DNA of 44,142 bases from Thermovibrio sp. (GTDB lineage: Bacteria; Aquificota; Aquificia; Desulfurobacteriales; Desulfurobacteriaceae). Position 1 is the stretch's first letter. The number at the start of each line of letters is the position of its first letter. The position numbers and the translations under genes are program-made. The stretch covers positions 1-44,142 of the forward strand of contig WFNZ01000031.1 in NCBI GenBank assembly GCA_015488335.1. Reading direction: 5' to 3'. Below are positions 1 to 7,522 of the stretch, piece by piece. The notes beneath the pieces were generated by a model. The model ran no database searches. It worked only from the letters and a program-made list of their open reading frames with translations, and was not told where the DNA came from.

Positions 1-119
1 GGCTCAATGAACCTGCGGAACACCTCAATTACAAGCCCTATCGGGCTTCTTACCACTTGCCCCGCAGGGCGCGTGTCCCTTATTCTCCTGTCAAAGACCG
101 CTTTTGACGGCGATGTTTG

Positions 120-148
120 AATTTATGCCTCTCTTCCCAGCCTGTCAA
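120..148 (-). promoter_or_regulatory. Promoter D of the tandem array
   Basis: On the minus strand TTGACA (143-148), a 17-base spacer, then TAAATT (120-125). It is the most downstream of the four promoters and is nearest to the presumed 16S gene. Two direct copies of TCAATCGG lie upstream, near 171-198. Confidence 0.7.
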
Positions 149-211
149 CCCCTCAGGCCAGATTTATTCTCAATCGGCCTTTTAGGTTTTCAATCGGCGA
201 GGCAAAATTCT

Positions 212-240
212 AATCTATACCTCACCTTTTAGATTGTCAA
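212..240 (-). promoter_or_regulatory. Promoter C of the tandem array
   Basis: On the minus strand TTGACA (235-240), a 17-base spacer, then TAGATT (212-217). An imperfect inverted repeat with 8-base arms (TCAGGCTC 245-252 and GAGCCTGA 268-275) lies immediately upstream of the -35 box. Confidence 0.6.
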
Positions 241-303
241 GCTCTCAGGCTCCAACACCTTGAGGGAGAGCCTGAAAGTCTGCGAGAGGCCTATTCAGTT
301 TTG

Positions 304-314
304 TTTCAAAGAGC
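304..314 (-). promoter_or_regulatory. boxA-like antitermination element
   Basis: The minus strand reads GCTCTTTGAAA followed by CAAAACTGAATA, which closely resembles rRNA boxA sequences (for example TGCTCTTTAACA and the Firmicute CTTTGAAAACTGAATA form). It lies directly downstream of promoter B. Transcripts from promoters C and D would lack it; a weaker CTTTGACA match lies near 88-100. Confidence 0.55.
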
Positions 315-324
315 GCAAGTTCAT

Positions 325-353
325 AATTTATGACTCGCTTGATGCCCTGTCAA
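325..353 (-). promoter_or_regulatory. Promoter B of the tandem array
   Basis: On the minus strand TTGACA (348-353), a 17-base spacer, then TAAATT (325-330). A 9-base-arm palindrome (368-387) lies 14 bases upstream of the -35 box, where an activator or operator could sit. The boxA-like element follows within about 12 bases of the -10 box. Confidence 0.75.
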
Positions 354-440
354 GGGCTGGTGGAGAGGAACCTCAAGTTTGAGGTTCGTTCCTTTGACCT
401 ATTCTACTGTCTCCAGACTTTTACCTTGTTGCTTGCTCTA

Positions 441-469
441 AATTTAAGTAAGCTATTAGAAAATGTCAA
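441..469 (-). promoter_or_regulatory. Promoter A of the tandem array
   Basis: On the minus strand TTGACA (464-469) is followed after 17 bases by TAAATT (441-446). It lies 17 bases beyond the CCA end of the tRNA-Gly and points left, towards the presumed rRNA operon. Confidence 0.7.
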
Positions 470-485
470 GTCCTATTTTAAATCA

Positions 486-561
486 TGGAGCGGGCGACGG
501 GACTTGAACCCGCGACCTCAACCTTGGCAAGGTTGCGCTCTACCAACTGAGCTACGCCCGC
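486..561 (-). tRNA. tRNA-Gly (anticodon GCC)
   Basis: A 76-base cloverleaf with a GCGGGCG/CGCCCGC acceptor stem, the D-arm sequence AGCTCAGTTGGTAGAGC, the anticodon loop TTGCCAA (GCC), the T-arm GGTTCAA and an encoded CCA (486-488). It differs from the tRNA-Gly at 7789-7864 at only two positions. It lies 25 bases beyond the stop of the upstream lipoprotein gene and may also have its own promoter at 577-604. Confidence 0.97.
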
Positions 562-576
562 TCAAGGCGGTTAGTA

Positions 577-604
577 AAGATAGGAACTATTGCTGGTTTG
601 TCAA
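577..604 (-). promoter_or_regulatory. Possible promoter of the tRNA-Gly gene
   Basis: On the minus strand TTGACA (599-604), a 16-base spacer, then TATCTT (577-582), placed so that transcription would begin a few bases before the tRNA 5' end at 561. The -35 box overlaps the last codons of the lipoprotein gene. The -10 box is a weak match. Confidence 0.4.
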
Positions 605-1021
605 CTCCCCTTTCGGACCAACCTGAATTGTCAGATAGGTTTCGCTAAATCCTCTGCTTACCTGTATCTGGAGAACCTGTTCGGGGTTCGTGAAGGTAAG
701 TTCGGCGCTCTTTCCGTATATGGTTATTGTTAGCGGTTCCCAGCCTTTGTCGGGAAGTGTTGCTTTGTAGTAGGAAACTATGTCTTTAACAGAAGCATTC
801 CCTTTAAAAATGAGTCTCCCAACCTTTATGTTTCCCGACTCGTAGATGAAGCTCTTTTCCGGGATAAGATGAAAGCCTGGATAGACAGGAATGTTCTCCT
901 CTAAAAGGTCTGCTTTGACCTGTTGCTCCTGAGGAACTGGCGCTGTTTCAACTTTTTGGTGGGAAACGGGAGCACAGGCCGAGACTATTAAAATAACCGG
1001 AATAAGAAAAACCTTTTTCAT
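587..1021 (-). CDS. Small lipoprotein of unknown function
   Basis: A 144-residue protein with a short signal peptide ending in a lipobox (VSAC, Cys16), so it is probably lipid-anchored in the envelope. The rest (about residues 45-140) is a compact alpha/beta-looking region with a segment like VSYYKATLPDKGW. Such SYYK...GW segments occur in several uncharacterised lipoproteins of Gram-negative bacteria, but I do not recognise a named family. It begins 14 bases after priA stops and is probably in the same operon; tRNA-Gly follows. Function unknown; an envelope role is inferred only from the anchor and from the envelope-sugar genes upstream. Confidence 0.85.
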   Translation of the reverse strand: MKKVFLIPVILIVSACAPVSHQKVETAPVPQEQQVKADLLEENIPVYPGFHLIPEKSFIYESGNIKVGRLIFKGNASVKDIVSYYKATLPDKGWEPLTITIYGKSAELTFTNPEQVLQIQVSRGFSETYLTIQVGPKGELTNQQ

Positions 1022-1035
1022 TTTCCCCTCCTGAA

Positions 1036-3387
1036 TTAAAAGATTCTAACCGGGTCTACGTCTATTTTATACCTGATTGAGAGGGGTCTGAAGAGGAGCT
1101 CCCCTTCCTCTTTCAGCCTTTTCAGTTTATCCAGAAGATTCTCTTCTGAAGTTGTAAGGAATGCAATGTATCTGTATTTCCCTTTAAGTCTTGGGATGGG
1201 AGCCGGATTGAGCTTCGGGAATTTAAAGTCGTTGGAAAGTTTAATGGAAAGGGTTTCGTAGGCTTCCCTGAGTTTCTGGAGTTTCTTCTGTTTCTCAAGC
1301 TGGAACTCAAGGAGAACCCCAACGGAGTATGGCGGGTAGCCAAAGAGCTTCCTTGAGAGGAGCTCCCCCTCGTAAAACTCGTCAAACCTGTAGTTAACGG
1401 CATACTTGATTGACGGCTTTTCAGTATCGTAGGCCTGGACGATTGCAGAGCCGGGCTGGAACCTTCCAGCTCTTCCAACTGCGTGGACGATTGACTGGAA
1501 GATCCTCTCCGAGGCTTTGAAGTCTGGGGCTCCCCCCAAAAGGTCTGCAACTAAAATGCCCACAAAGGTGAGGCGGGGGAAGTTGTGCCCTTTAACTGCT
1601 ATGTTTGTTCCAACTATCACGCTGAACTTCCCCTCTTTTATCTCCTTTATCAGCTGGGCTCCCCTGAAAGGGTCTCTTACCGTATCAAGGTCTAAACGGA
1701 CGATGTTCCAGCTGGGGTAGAGCTTTTTTAATTCCTCTTCCACCCTCTCTGTTCCGTATCCCTTAAACTCCAGGGGAGTTCCACACTTTGGACACCGGAA
1801 AATAGGCCTGTAGCGCCTTCCACAGATGTGGCAGATAAAGAGGTTTTTAGCCCTGTGGTAGGTAAGGGAAACCTTGCAGTATTTACACTCTGCCACGTAG
1901 CCGCACTTTGGACAGAACCCCTGAGAGTAGTAACCTCTGCGGCTTATGTAGAGGAGCCCCTGATTTCCACTCTCAACTACCCTCTCAAGGACTTTAAGGA
2001 GCTTCTCTGTGAATATTCCCTTTCGGGGTTCTGTTTTGAGGTCAAGGAGCTCCACTTTTGGAAGCGGAAGACCGGTAACCCTGTTTTTCAGCTGAACGGT
2101 TGTGTATGTTCCCTCTTTTGCCTTTTTGTAAGACTCTACAGAGGGAGTTGCAGAAACGAGAACAGCTGGAATTCCCAGAATCTTAGCTCTGCGAACGGCA
2201 ACGTCTCTGGCGTTGTAGTAGGGTCTCTGCTGCTCTTTGTAGGAAGAGTCCTGCTCCTCATCTACAACTATAAGACCCAAGTTCTTAACAGGAAGCAGGA
2301 CGGCAGGCCTTGTTCCAATGAATACTCTGTAGCGCCCCTGAAGGGCTGAAAGCCAGAGGGAAACTTTCTCTCTCCTTGTTAGTTTCCCGTGGAAGACTCC
2401 AACCTCGCCAAAGTAGGCCTCCACCCTTGCGCGGAGCTCCGGGGTTAAGAGGAGCTCTGGAACCAGAATTATCACCCTCTTACCGGAGTCAACAACCCTC
2501 TTTGCCGCCTGAAGGTAGACCTCCATCTTTCCTGAGCCTGTAACCCCGTAGAGGAGATGAACCCCAGTCTTGAGGATTTCTGAGAGAGCTCCCTCCTGCT
2601 CAGCCGTAAGTTTTACTCTTCTTTTATCTTTAAGCTCCTGACGGCGAACCTCTCCCAGTTCCCTTTCGTAAACGACCTCTGCAAGGCCCAACTCACACAG
2701 TCTTCTTACAGCAAAACGGGAGAAGTTCTTGTTAACTTCAGAGAGAGGAACTATCCGGTTTTCCTTTAAATAGGAAAGGAGCTCCCCGATAGCTTTCCCT
2801 CTACCTGTGTAGTTATCTGAAACAAACTTCAGGTAGGGAACCCTTTTAACGGCGTCCTTCTTTATCTCCTCAAGGAGCTCCACAGCTCCCTTCTTCACGA
2901 GCCTCTTTACGCAGTCGTTGAAGTTTGAGATGGAGAGTCTTTTTTTGAGGGTTGAGAGGGAGAGAGCTCCGGAAGATGAGGAGAGGAGCAGAGAAAAGAT
3001 CTTCTCCTCGTTTGGGGAGAGCTTTCCGGAAAACTTACGGTTAACCTTCAGTTTAATGTTCTCTTCAACGACAAACCCTTCAGGGAGAAACCGGAAGAGG
3101 GCTTTGCCGAAAGAGGAGCAGTAGTATTCAGAGATAAACCGGCAGAGGTTGAGGGTTTCTTCCGTAAAGAGGGGGTAGGGGTCTGGAATGTCAAAAACCT
3201 CTTTTATTTCGCAGGAAAGGGGAGTTTCTTCTCTTACAGAGGTTATGATTCCCGTCTTTAACCTATCTCCCCTCCCAAAGGGGACGATAACCCTCTTCCC
3301 AACTTCAGGGGGGAAACTCTCGTAGCCCGTTAGCCTGTAGGTAAAGGTCTGGTCTAAAGGGATGTCAAGGGCAACTTCAACAAACAC
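1036..3387 (-). CDS. priA: Primosomal protein N' (PriA helicase)
   Basis: A 783-residue superfamily 2 DNA helicase that reloads DnaB at stalled replication forks. Visible parts: the N-terminal 3'-DNA-end-binding region, Walker A at about 281-288, a DExx box at 376-379, and a cysteine-rich insertion with eight cysteines in CxxC pairs (CPKCGYVAECKYC and CHICG...CPKCG) that binds two zinc ions in the family. The helicase C-terminal part contains GTNIAVKGHNFP and HAVGRAGR. Length is normal. Two motif residues are unusual: Walker A reads GSGKM, not GSGKT, and the DEEH box reads DEEQ. The start is GTG, preceded by GGAAGAGG. It follows the 32-residue membrane protein with no real gap. Confidence 0.96.
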   Translation of the reverse strand: MFVEVALDIPLDQTFTYRLTGYESFPPEVGKRVIVPFGRGDRLKTGIITSVREETPLSCEIKEVFDIPDPYPLFTEETLNLCRFISEYYCSSFGKALFRFLPEGFVVEENIKLKVNRKFSGKLSPNEEKIFSLLLSSSSGALSLSTLKKRLSISNFNDCVKRLVKKGAVELLEEIKKDAVKRVPYLKFVSDNYTGRGKAIGELLSYLKENRIVPLSEVNKNFSRFAVRRLCELGLAEVVYERELGEVRRQELKDKRRVKLTAEQEGALSEILKTGVHLLYGVTGSGKMEVYLQAAKRVVDSGKRVIILVPELLLTPELRARVEAYFGEVGVFHGKLTRREKVSLWLSALQGRYRVFIGTRPAVLLPVKNLGLIVVDEEQDSSYKEQQRPYYNARDVAVRRAKILGIPAVLVSATPSVESYKKAKEGTYTTVQLKNRVTGLPLPKVELLDLKTEPRKGIFTEKLLKVLERVVESGNQGLLYISRRGYYSQGFCPKCGYVAECKYCKVSLTYHRAKNLFICHICGRRYRPIFRCPKCGTPLEFKGYGTERVEEELKKLYPSWNIVRLDLDTVRDPFRGAQLIKEIKEGKFSVIVGTNIAVKGHNFPRLTFVGILVADLLGGAPDFKASERIFQSIVHAVGRAGRFQPGSAIVQAYDTEKPSIKYAVNYRFDEFYEGELLSRKLFGYPPYSVGVLLEFQLEKQKKLQKLREAYETLSIKLSNDFKFPKLNPAPIPRLKGKYRYIAFLTTSEENLLDKLKRLKEEGELLFRPLSIRYKIDVDPVRIF

Positions 3388-3388
3388 C

Positions 3389-3487
3389 TTACCTCTTCCT
3401 TACGGTGGAACCGACGGCCATAAGGAGAAGAAGCAGAGCAGAAACTATCACTAAAGCAACAACAAAGAGCTCAAAGAGTTTCGGCAC
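3389..3487 (-). CDS. 32-residue single-pass membrane protein
   Basis: A short GTG-initiated frame between the OB-fold lipoprotein and priA, too short for most gene finders. The ribosome binding site AAAGGGAGGT lies 4 bases before the GTG, stronger than most sites nearby, and the start nearly abuts the upstream stop codon. The protein begins MPKLFELF, has one hydrophobic helix of about 18-20 residues (roughly 7-25, rich in V, L and A) and ends in basic TVRKR, so the C-terminus should face the cytoplasm. It stops 1 base before the priA start codon, so the two are probably translationally coupled. Function unknown. Confidence 0.6.
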   Translation of the reverse strand: MPKLFELFVVALVIVSALLLLLMAVGSTVRKR

Positions 3488-3489
3488 AG

Positions 3490-3879
3490 CTACCTCCCTT
3501 TGCCGGGGGAATTATAAATCGGCTCCACCTTGATAGCGTCTATGTAGGGGAAGTTGAACTTCGTTGCCTTGACGTAGCCAACAACCTTTACTCTCTTTCC
3601 TACCAGTTTTGAGAGGTCGCCGTAGTCGTAGTGGACGTAGATACAGCCGGAAGAGTCGCAGACTAAGGGGTCTCCCGGGTATGGCGGGAACAGGTCTTGG
3701 GGCCTTTTGTATGTGAGCTTCCCTATAACCCTGACGTAGCAGCCCCAGTAGCCTTTCGGGTGGTTGGCAAGCAACCCTGCCGGGTAGGTTATCGTGTAGT
3801 CCCTGTCGGTTGTTTTACACCCTGCCGCAAATAAACCTGCAAACAGCAGGAGAGAGAGCTTTAAAAGAGAACTTTTCAT
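3490..3879 (-). CDS. Lipoprotein with OB-fold-like domain
   Basis: The chosen ATG (3879) gives a 129-residue protein with a clean signal peptide and lipobox (FAAGC). A longer frame to 3915 would put twelve basic residues ahead of the signal peptide and is unlikely; GAGGTGG precedes the chosen ATG. The mature part contains two cysteines in VCDSSGCIYV and a strand pattern ending LVGKRVKVVGYVKA...IDAIKVEPI, which resembles OB-fold lipoprotein domains. Its first 65 bases overlap the end of the glycosyltransferase gene in another frame. Probably an envelope protein; exact role unknown. Confidence 0.8.
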   Translation of the reverse strand: MKSSLLKLSLLLFAGLFAAGCKTTDRDYTITYPAGLLANHPKGYWGCYVRVIGKLTYKRPQDLFPPYPGDPLVCDSSGCIYVHYDYGDLSKLVGKRVKVVGYVKATKFNFPYIDAIKVEPIYNSPGKGR

Positions 3880-4888
3880 ATGCCACCTCTTGTGCAATCT
3901 TACCCAATTTCTCAAGGTCTGATGAGAGAAATTTGTCTATAGCCTTTGATAGAGAGTGTTCATCCGGCGGAACTGTTGTTCCGTAAGGGGGGAGAATCAC
4001 CTCGGGGAGAGCTCCCACATTTGTAGAGACAACAGCCGTTCTGCAGGCCATAAACTCTAAGGGAGCTCTCACTATCACCTCTGAACCGACCGACGGAACG
4101 ACCGCCAGATCGCAGGCAGACATAAAGTCTGAGATGGGAGAGATCCTTTCCGGGATAAAGAGAACTTTTTCTGAAACTCCGAGTGTTTTAACAAGGTTTT
4201 TTAAATCTTCCAGCTTTTCATTCTTCTCCTCGCCAACGATAACGGCTAAAAAATCGTCTCTCTTAAGAAGAGAAAGGGCTTTTAAAAGGAGCCTGTGACC
4301 TTTAACAGGATCTAAACGGCCGACAACTCCAATCAGTTTTCTGTTTCCAGCGTTAAGTTTCTCTCTAAACTTTTTTCTTCCCTCTTCTGAGAATCTAAAA
4401 GTTTCCTTATCAACTATTCCCGGAATAAAAATTTTTGGAAGAGGAGCTATAACATCGTTTACCAGCCTTTTTGACGAAACGATAACGCCGTCTACGAACC
4501 GCCGGTGGAGCTCCCTGTTCAAGAACGTATTTCTAACACCTTTAGCCTGACCGTGGAGACGGAAGAGGCGGTAGCCGTAGCGGTTTTTTAGGAGAGCTCC
4601 GAAGAGCATCTCATCTCCCCTGATTGTGAAGACAACGTGAGGCTTAAAGGTCTCAACAGCCCTCTTAAAGGAGAAAAAGGCCTTAAAGGGAAGCCCTTTC
4701 CGTGGGTCTTCTATGGAAAGAACGTTAAAACCTATCTCCTTCGCAATTCTGTAGGCCGGAAATCCGGGGATTGCGGCAACCGATACTATGCACTTTTCAG
4801 AGAGGGCTCTCGCAACTTTTAAGCCTAAATCGGTCAGCGCGCTGTTCCACCGCTCGTCAAGGACGACAAGAGCTTTCACGTTTTTCAA
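3815..4888 (-). CDS. Glycosyltransferase, GT4-like (GT-B fold)
   Basis: A 357-residue retaining-type glycosyltransferase. The C-terminal half carries the family signature: GVVGRLDPVKGH (donor-binding start of the second Rossmann domain), then a stretch with PSVGSEVIVRAPLEFMA, corresponding to the E-x7-E region, and ALPEVI. It most likely adds a sugar to lipopolysaccharide or another surface glycan at the cytoplasmic membrane. It overlaps the GT2 gene by 32 bases and the following lipoprotein by 65 bases. The frame opens at a TTG that sits too close to GGGAG; the GTG three codons later (4879) has better spacing and may be the true start. Confidence 0.88.
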   Translation of the reverse strand: MKNVKALVVLDERWNSALTDLGLKVARALSEKCIVSVAAIPGFPAYRIAKEIGFNVLSIEDPRKGLPFKAFFSFKRAVETFKPHVVFTIRGDEMLFGALLKNRYGYRLFRLHGQAKGVRNTFLNRELHRRFVDGVIVSSKRLVNDVIAPLPKIFIPGIVDKETFRFSEEGRKKFREKLNAGNRKLIGVVGRLDPVKGHRLLLKALSLLKRDDFLAVIVGEEKNEKLEDLKNLVKTLGVSEKVLFIPERISPISDFMSACDLAVVPSVGSEVIVRAPLEFMACRTAVVSTNVGALPEVILPPYGTTVPPDEHSLSKAIDKFLSSDLEKLGKIAQEVAYEKFSFKALSPAVCRFICGRV

Positions 4889-5618
4889 TCTCCCAAAGCT
4901 TCAGGTATTTGAGGAAAGAGTAGTAAGAGGCCATAACGCTCAGGACAAAACCCTCAAAGCCGTCTAAGAAGCCCCTCTTTAAAACATACCGCCTAAAGAA
5001 GGAACCGGCCGGAGAGGTGAGAAGTTTAAAGAGTGAAAACCGCTTTCCTCTCTCATAAGCTCCTTCTGCGTAAAGCGTTGAGTAGAGGTCAATTTTTCTA
5101 AGGTGTTGAGAGATGGAGTCGTAGGAGTAGTGGAGGAGCTCCCCTTTAATCGTTCCCACCTCTCCATCAACTTCTAACCTCTCGTGGACCATATTACCTA
5201 CCCAGCGGCACATCTTTCTCTTTGCAAGCCTCAGCTGGTAGTCAGGGTTCCAGGCATGGCGTATCCACCTGCCAAGGTAATTAGTAATCCGGTTCATCCT
5301 GTAGCCTGAAAAGTGGGAGCTTTCAGAAACGGCCTTTTTTATGCTCTCAGAGAGCTCCGCTGATACAACCTCATCGTCGTCTAAAAAGAGAACCCAGTCT
5401 CCCCTGCACAGCTTGAGGAGGTAGTTCTTCTGGTTCACAAAGTTATCAAAAGGCCTGTAGTGAACTTCCGCTCCAAAACTCTTGACTATCTCAAGAGTTC
5501 TATCTTCTGAGCCTGAATCAAGAACAACAATCTGGTCTGCAATCTCTTTAACGCTTTCAAGAACTTCCTTTATATGTCTTTCCGAATTAAAGGTAAGAAT
5601 CCCAACGCTCAAGCTCAA
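4857..5618 (-). CDS. Glycosyltransferase family 2, WaaE/KdtX-like
   Basis: A 253-residue GT-A enzyme: SVGILTFNSE at the N-terminus, nucleotide-sugar-binding LDSGSEDRT (about 34-41), the metal-binding LFLDDDE (about 77-83), and the WNPDYQLRL and VHERLEV segments typical of the WaaE/KdtX branch, which acts on lipopolysaccharide inner core. The hydrophobic C-terminal region (about 205-240) may associate with the membrane. The TTG start overlaps the deacetylase stop by four bases, so the two are translationally coupled. The exact sugar and acceptor cannot be read from the sequence. Confidence 0.88.
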   Translation of the reverse strand: MSLSVGILTFNSERHIKEVLESVKEIADQIVVLDSGSEDRTLEIVKSFGAEVHYRPFDNFVNQKNYLLKLCRGDWVLFLDDDEVVSAELSESIKKAVSESSHFSGYRMNRITNYLGRWIRHAWNPDYQLRLAKRKMCRWVGNMVHERLEVDGEVGTIKGELLHYSYDSISQHLRKIDLYSTLYAEGAYERGKRFSLFKLLTSPAGSFFRRYVLKRGFLDGFEGFVLSVMASYYSFLKYLKLWEIEKRESSCRP

Positions 5619-6649
5619 ACCACTTTCTCCTTCTTAAACCATTTATAAAAACTGTATAGCGGCGTTGAAAAGATCAGAACTCGGCCGAAAGCCGTAAAAA
5701 TATCCTTTCCTACGGGAACCCTTGGCAGACGGTAAGGTTTTGAGCTTTCTGAAACAACTCCCCGCTTTGTTGTAAAGAGGTATTTAAAGTGTTCCTTAGC
5801 AATTCCTTCAGAGAACTCTGAAAAATGGCCAAAAGGCCAAGAGAAAGTATCTACTTTAACTCCTAAGTTTTTCTCAATCAGCCTTTTTGACTCTTTCAGC
5901 TCGTTCTCTATCCTTTTAGAGGCCTCATTTTCCGTTTCAAACTCTCCCAGAGATTTAAAACTTCTCTCCAGCTCCTTTTTTAAACTCTCTTTCCAGCTCC
6001 CTTTTTTGGAAAAAGACCTGCAGAACTCAACAACTTCAGGGTTCACCTTAAAGAGGGGCGACGAGAGAGAGCTCTTAGTCTTAAACCTCGGAGTGCCGAT
6101 TCCAGCACTTCCAAAGAGGAGATACTCCCAGTGGAAATTACTGCCGTCGTAGAAGTCAACGATTTCAGGGGAAACCGGCTCCCTCAGGTGCCTAAGGCCG
6201 TGGGAGCCGAAAGTGAAAAGGTCTTTCATCAGGGAGAGCTCCTCCCAGGTAAGGTAATCCGCCCTCTCCCCTCTCAGGTAGGCCGTATGGGACTCAAACA
6301 TTGAGAGGGGTTTTTGAAGTTCACTGAAAGAGACTTTGCCGCTCCAGTAGTCTGAAAGGTTCTTCCTTACACTACCGGAACCTATCCTGTCTGCAGTTAT
6401 AAAGAGGTGGGCTGGAATTCCCATTTTCTTCAGAACGGGATAAGCATAGACGAAGTTGTCGGCGTAGCCGTCGTCAAACGTAACTGCAGCCCTTGGGCTG
6501 TTTCCCCTTTCCTCAAAAAGGGCCTCAAAAGGAACAATCTTAAATCTCCTCTTTACAAGGGTCAGAAACCGAACGAAATCCTTTAGGGAGAGGTCATCTT
6601 TCCCCTTTTCAGGGTATACTTTGTGGAGGTAGAAAACCACATCTGCCAT
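5615..6649 (-). CDS. Polysaccharide deacetylase family protein (NodB-like)
   Basis: A 344-residue protein with the NodB homology domain. TFDDGYADN (57-65) supplies the catalytic and metal-binding aspartates, GSHGLRH supplies the metal-binding histidines (H150 and H154), and FSWPFGHFSE matches the third motif. The family removes N- or O-acetyl groups from sugars in cell-wall or surface glycans. There is no clear signal peptide, so it may act at the inner face of the membrane on a lipid-linked precursor. It is first in the minus-strand envelope operon, with GAGGAG before the ATG, and is divergent from ispE with only 27 bases between. Confidence 0.88.
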   Translation of the reverse strand: MADVVFYLHKVYPEKGKDDLSLKDFVRFLTLVKRRFKIVPFEALFEERGNSPRAAVTFDDGYADNFVYAYPVLKKMGIPAHLFITADRIGSGSVRKNLSDYWSGKVSFSELQKPLSMFESHTAYLRGERADYLTWEELSLMKDLFTFGSHGLRHLREPVSPEIVDFYDGSNFHWEYLLFGSAGIGTPRFKTKSSLSSPLFKVNPEVVEFCRSFSKKGSWKESLKKELERSFKSLGEFETENEASKRIENELKESKRLIEKNLGVKVDTFSWPFGHFSEFSEGIAKEHFKYLFTTKRGVVSESSKPYRLPRVPVGKDIFTAFGRVLIFSTPLYSFYKWFKKEKVV

Positions 6650-6676
6650 AAAAACTCCTCAAACAGGTGGCTTTAG

Positions 6677-7519
6677 ATGAAACTGATAGTTCCATCACCT
6701 GCAAAGGTTAATTTATCACTCTGGATAAAGGGAAAAAGGCCAGACGGCTACCACGAGCTTGTAACCGTTATGCACACAGTTAACCTGTTTGACACCTTAA
6801 CATTCCTACCGTCTGACCGTTTTGAGCTTGAGATAGAGGGAAACCAGCCCCTGCCCCTTGGGAAGAGCAATCTGATAGTTAAGGCAAAGGAGCTCTTTAA
6901 AGAAGCAACGGGAATAAAGCCCCACGTGAAAATAACACTAAGGAAAGTTATTCCCGTTGGTGCAGGGCTTGGGGGAGGAAGCTCCAACGCGGCGGCAACT
7001 TTAAAAGGACTTAATACCCTTTACGGCGAACCGCTGGGAGAGGGAGAGCTCCACCAATTGGCAGCACAGATTGGAAGCGATGTCCCTTTCTTCATAAAAG
7101 GGGGATTAGCAGTCTCTTTCGGCAGAGGGGAAAAGCTCAGACACTACAACCCGGCAAGCTTCAAACTTCTTTTAGTCTATCCAAACTTCTCCTGCTCAAC
7201 TGCAGAGGTTTACCAGAAGCTCCCAAAAATAGAGAGAGAAATTACACCTGAAGACGCTGAAAAACTGATAATCTCTCCCCTTGTAGCTCACAGGTTAAAA
7301 GAAGTTAAAGAGAACATGGAAAACGACCTTGAAAGAAGCGAAGCTGAATGCGTTAAAGAGGTCAAAAAAGTAAAAGCAGCTCTCGAAGAGATGGGTTTAA
7401 AACCTCTTATGAGCGGAAGCGGCTCATCTGTTTTTGTACTCCTTGAAGAAAACGATGAAGTAGATTTAACCCCCTTGAAAAAGAGCGGCTGGTGGTATAA
7501 ATTTCTCTCCGCAGTGTAG
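6677..7519 (+). CDS. ispE: 4-diphosphocytidyl-2-C-methyl-D-erythritol kinase
   Basis: A 280-residue GHMP-family kinase of the non-mevalonate isoprenoid pathway; it phosphorylates CDP-methylerythritol. Visible motifs are the N-terminal SPAKVNLSLWI, the ATP-binding glycine loop PVGAGLGGGSSNAAA (about 93-107) and the C-terminal MSGSGSSVF. Length fits the family. AGGTGG precedes the ATG. Its stop codon lies three bases before a cluster of five tRNA genes, with no visible terminator or promoter between, so mRNA and tRNAs are probably made as one transcript. Confidence 0.97.
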   Translation: MKLIVPSPAKVNLSLWIKGKRPDGYHELVTVMHTVNLFDTLTFLPSDRFELEIEGNQPLPLGKSNLIVKAKELFKEATGIKPHVKITLRKVIPVGAGLGGGSSNAAATLKGLNTLYGEPLGEGELHQLAAQIGSDVPFFIKGGLAVSFGRGEKLRHYNPASFKLLLVYPNFSCSTAEVYQKLPKIEREITPEDAEKLIISPLVAHRLKEVKENMENDLERSEAECVKEVKKVKAALEEMGLKPLMSGSGSSVFVLLEENDEVDLTPLKKSGWWYKFLSAV

Positions 7520-7522
7520 AGC

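Larger units (their letters stand above)
1..485 (-). promoter_or_regulatory. Probable rRNA operon leader with four tandem promoters
   Basis: This 485-base stretch has no convincing coding region. Read on the minus strand it holds four sigma70-type promoters, each with a perfect TTGACA and exactly 17 bases to a TAAATT or TAGATT box, and a boxA-like element between the second and third. This layout is typical of the region upstream of a 16S gene, so an rRNA operon probably begins just left of the window; that gene is not visible, so this is inference. A leader hairpin (AAGCCC-TATC-GGGCTT on the plus strand, 33-48) and inverted repeats at 368-387 and 245-275 lie between the promoters. Confidence 0.7.

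Noticed and set aside
89-94. A fifth TTGACA in the rRNA leader
   Set aside because: No -10-like sequence lies 16-18 bases downstream; the bases there are GC-rich.
330-626. 98-residue plus-strand frame over the tRNA-Gly region
   Set aside because: It reads antisense through tRNA-Gly (the typical GRRDLNPRPQPWQ translation of a tRNA complement) and through the promoter array; no ribosome site.
1828-2349. 173-residue plus-strand frame inside priA
   Set aside because: It is antisense to conserved PriA motifs, has no ribosome site and reads as low-complexity shadow sequence.
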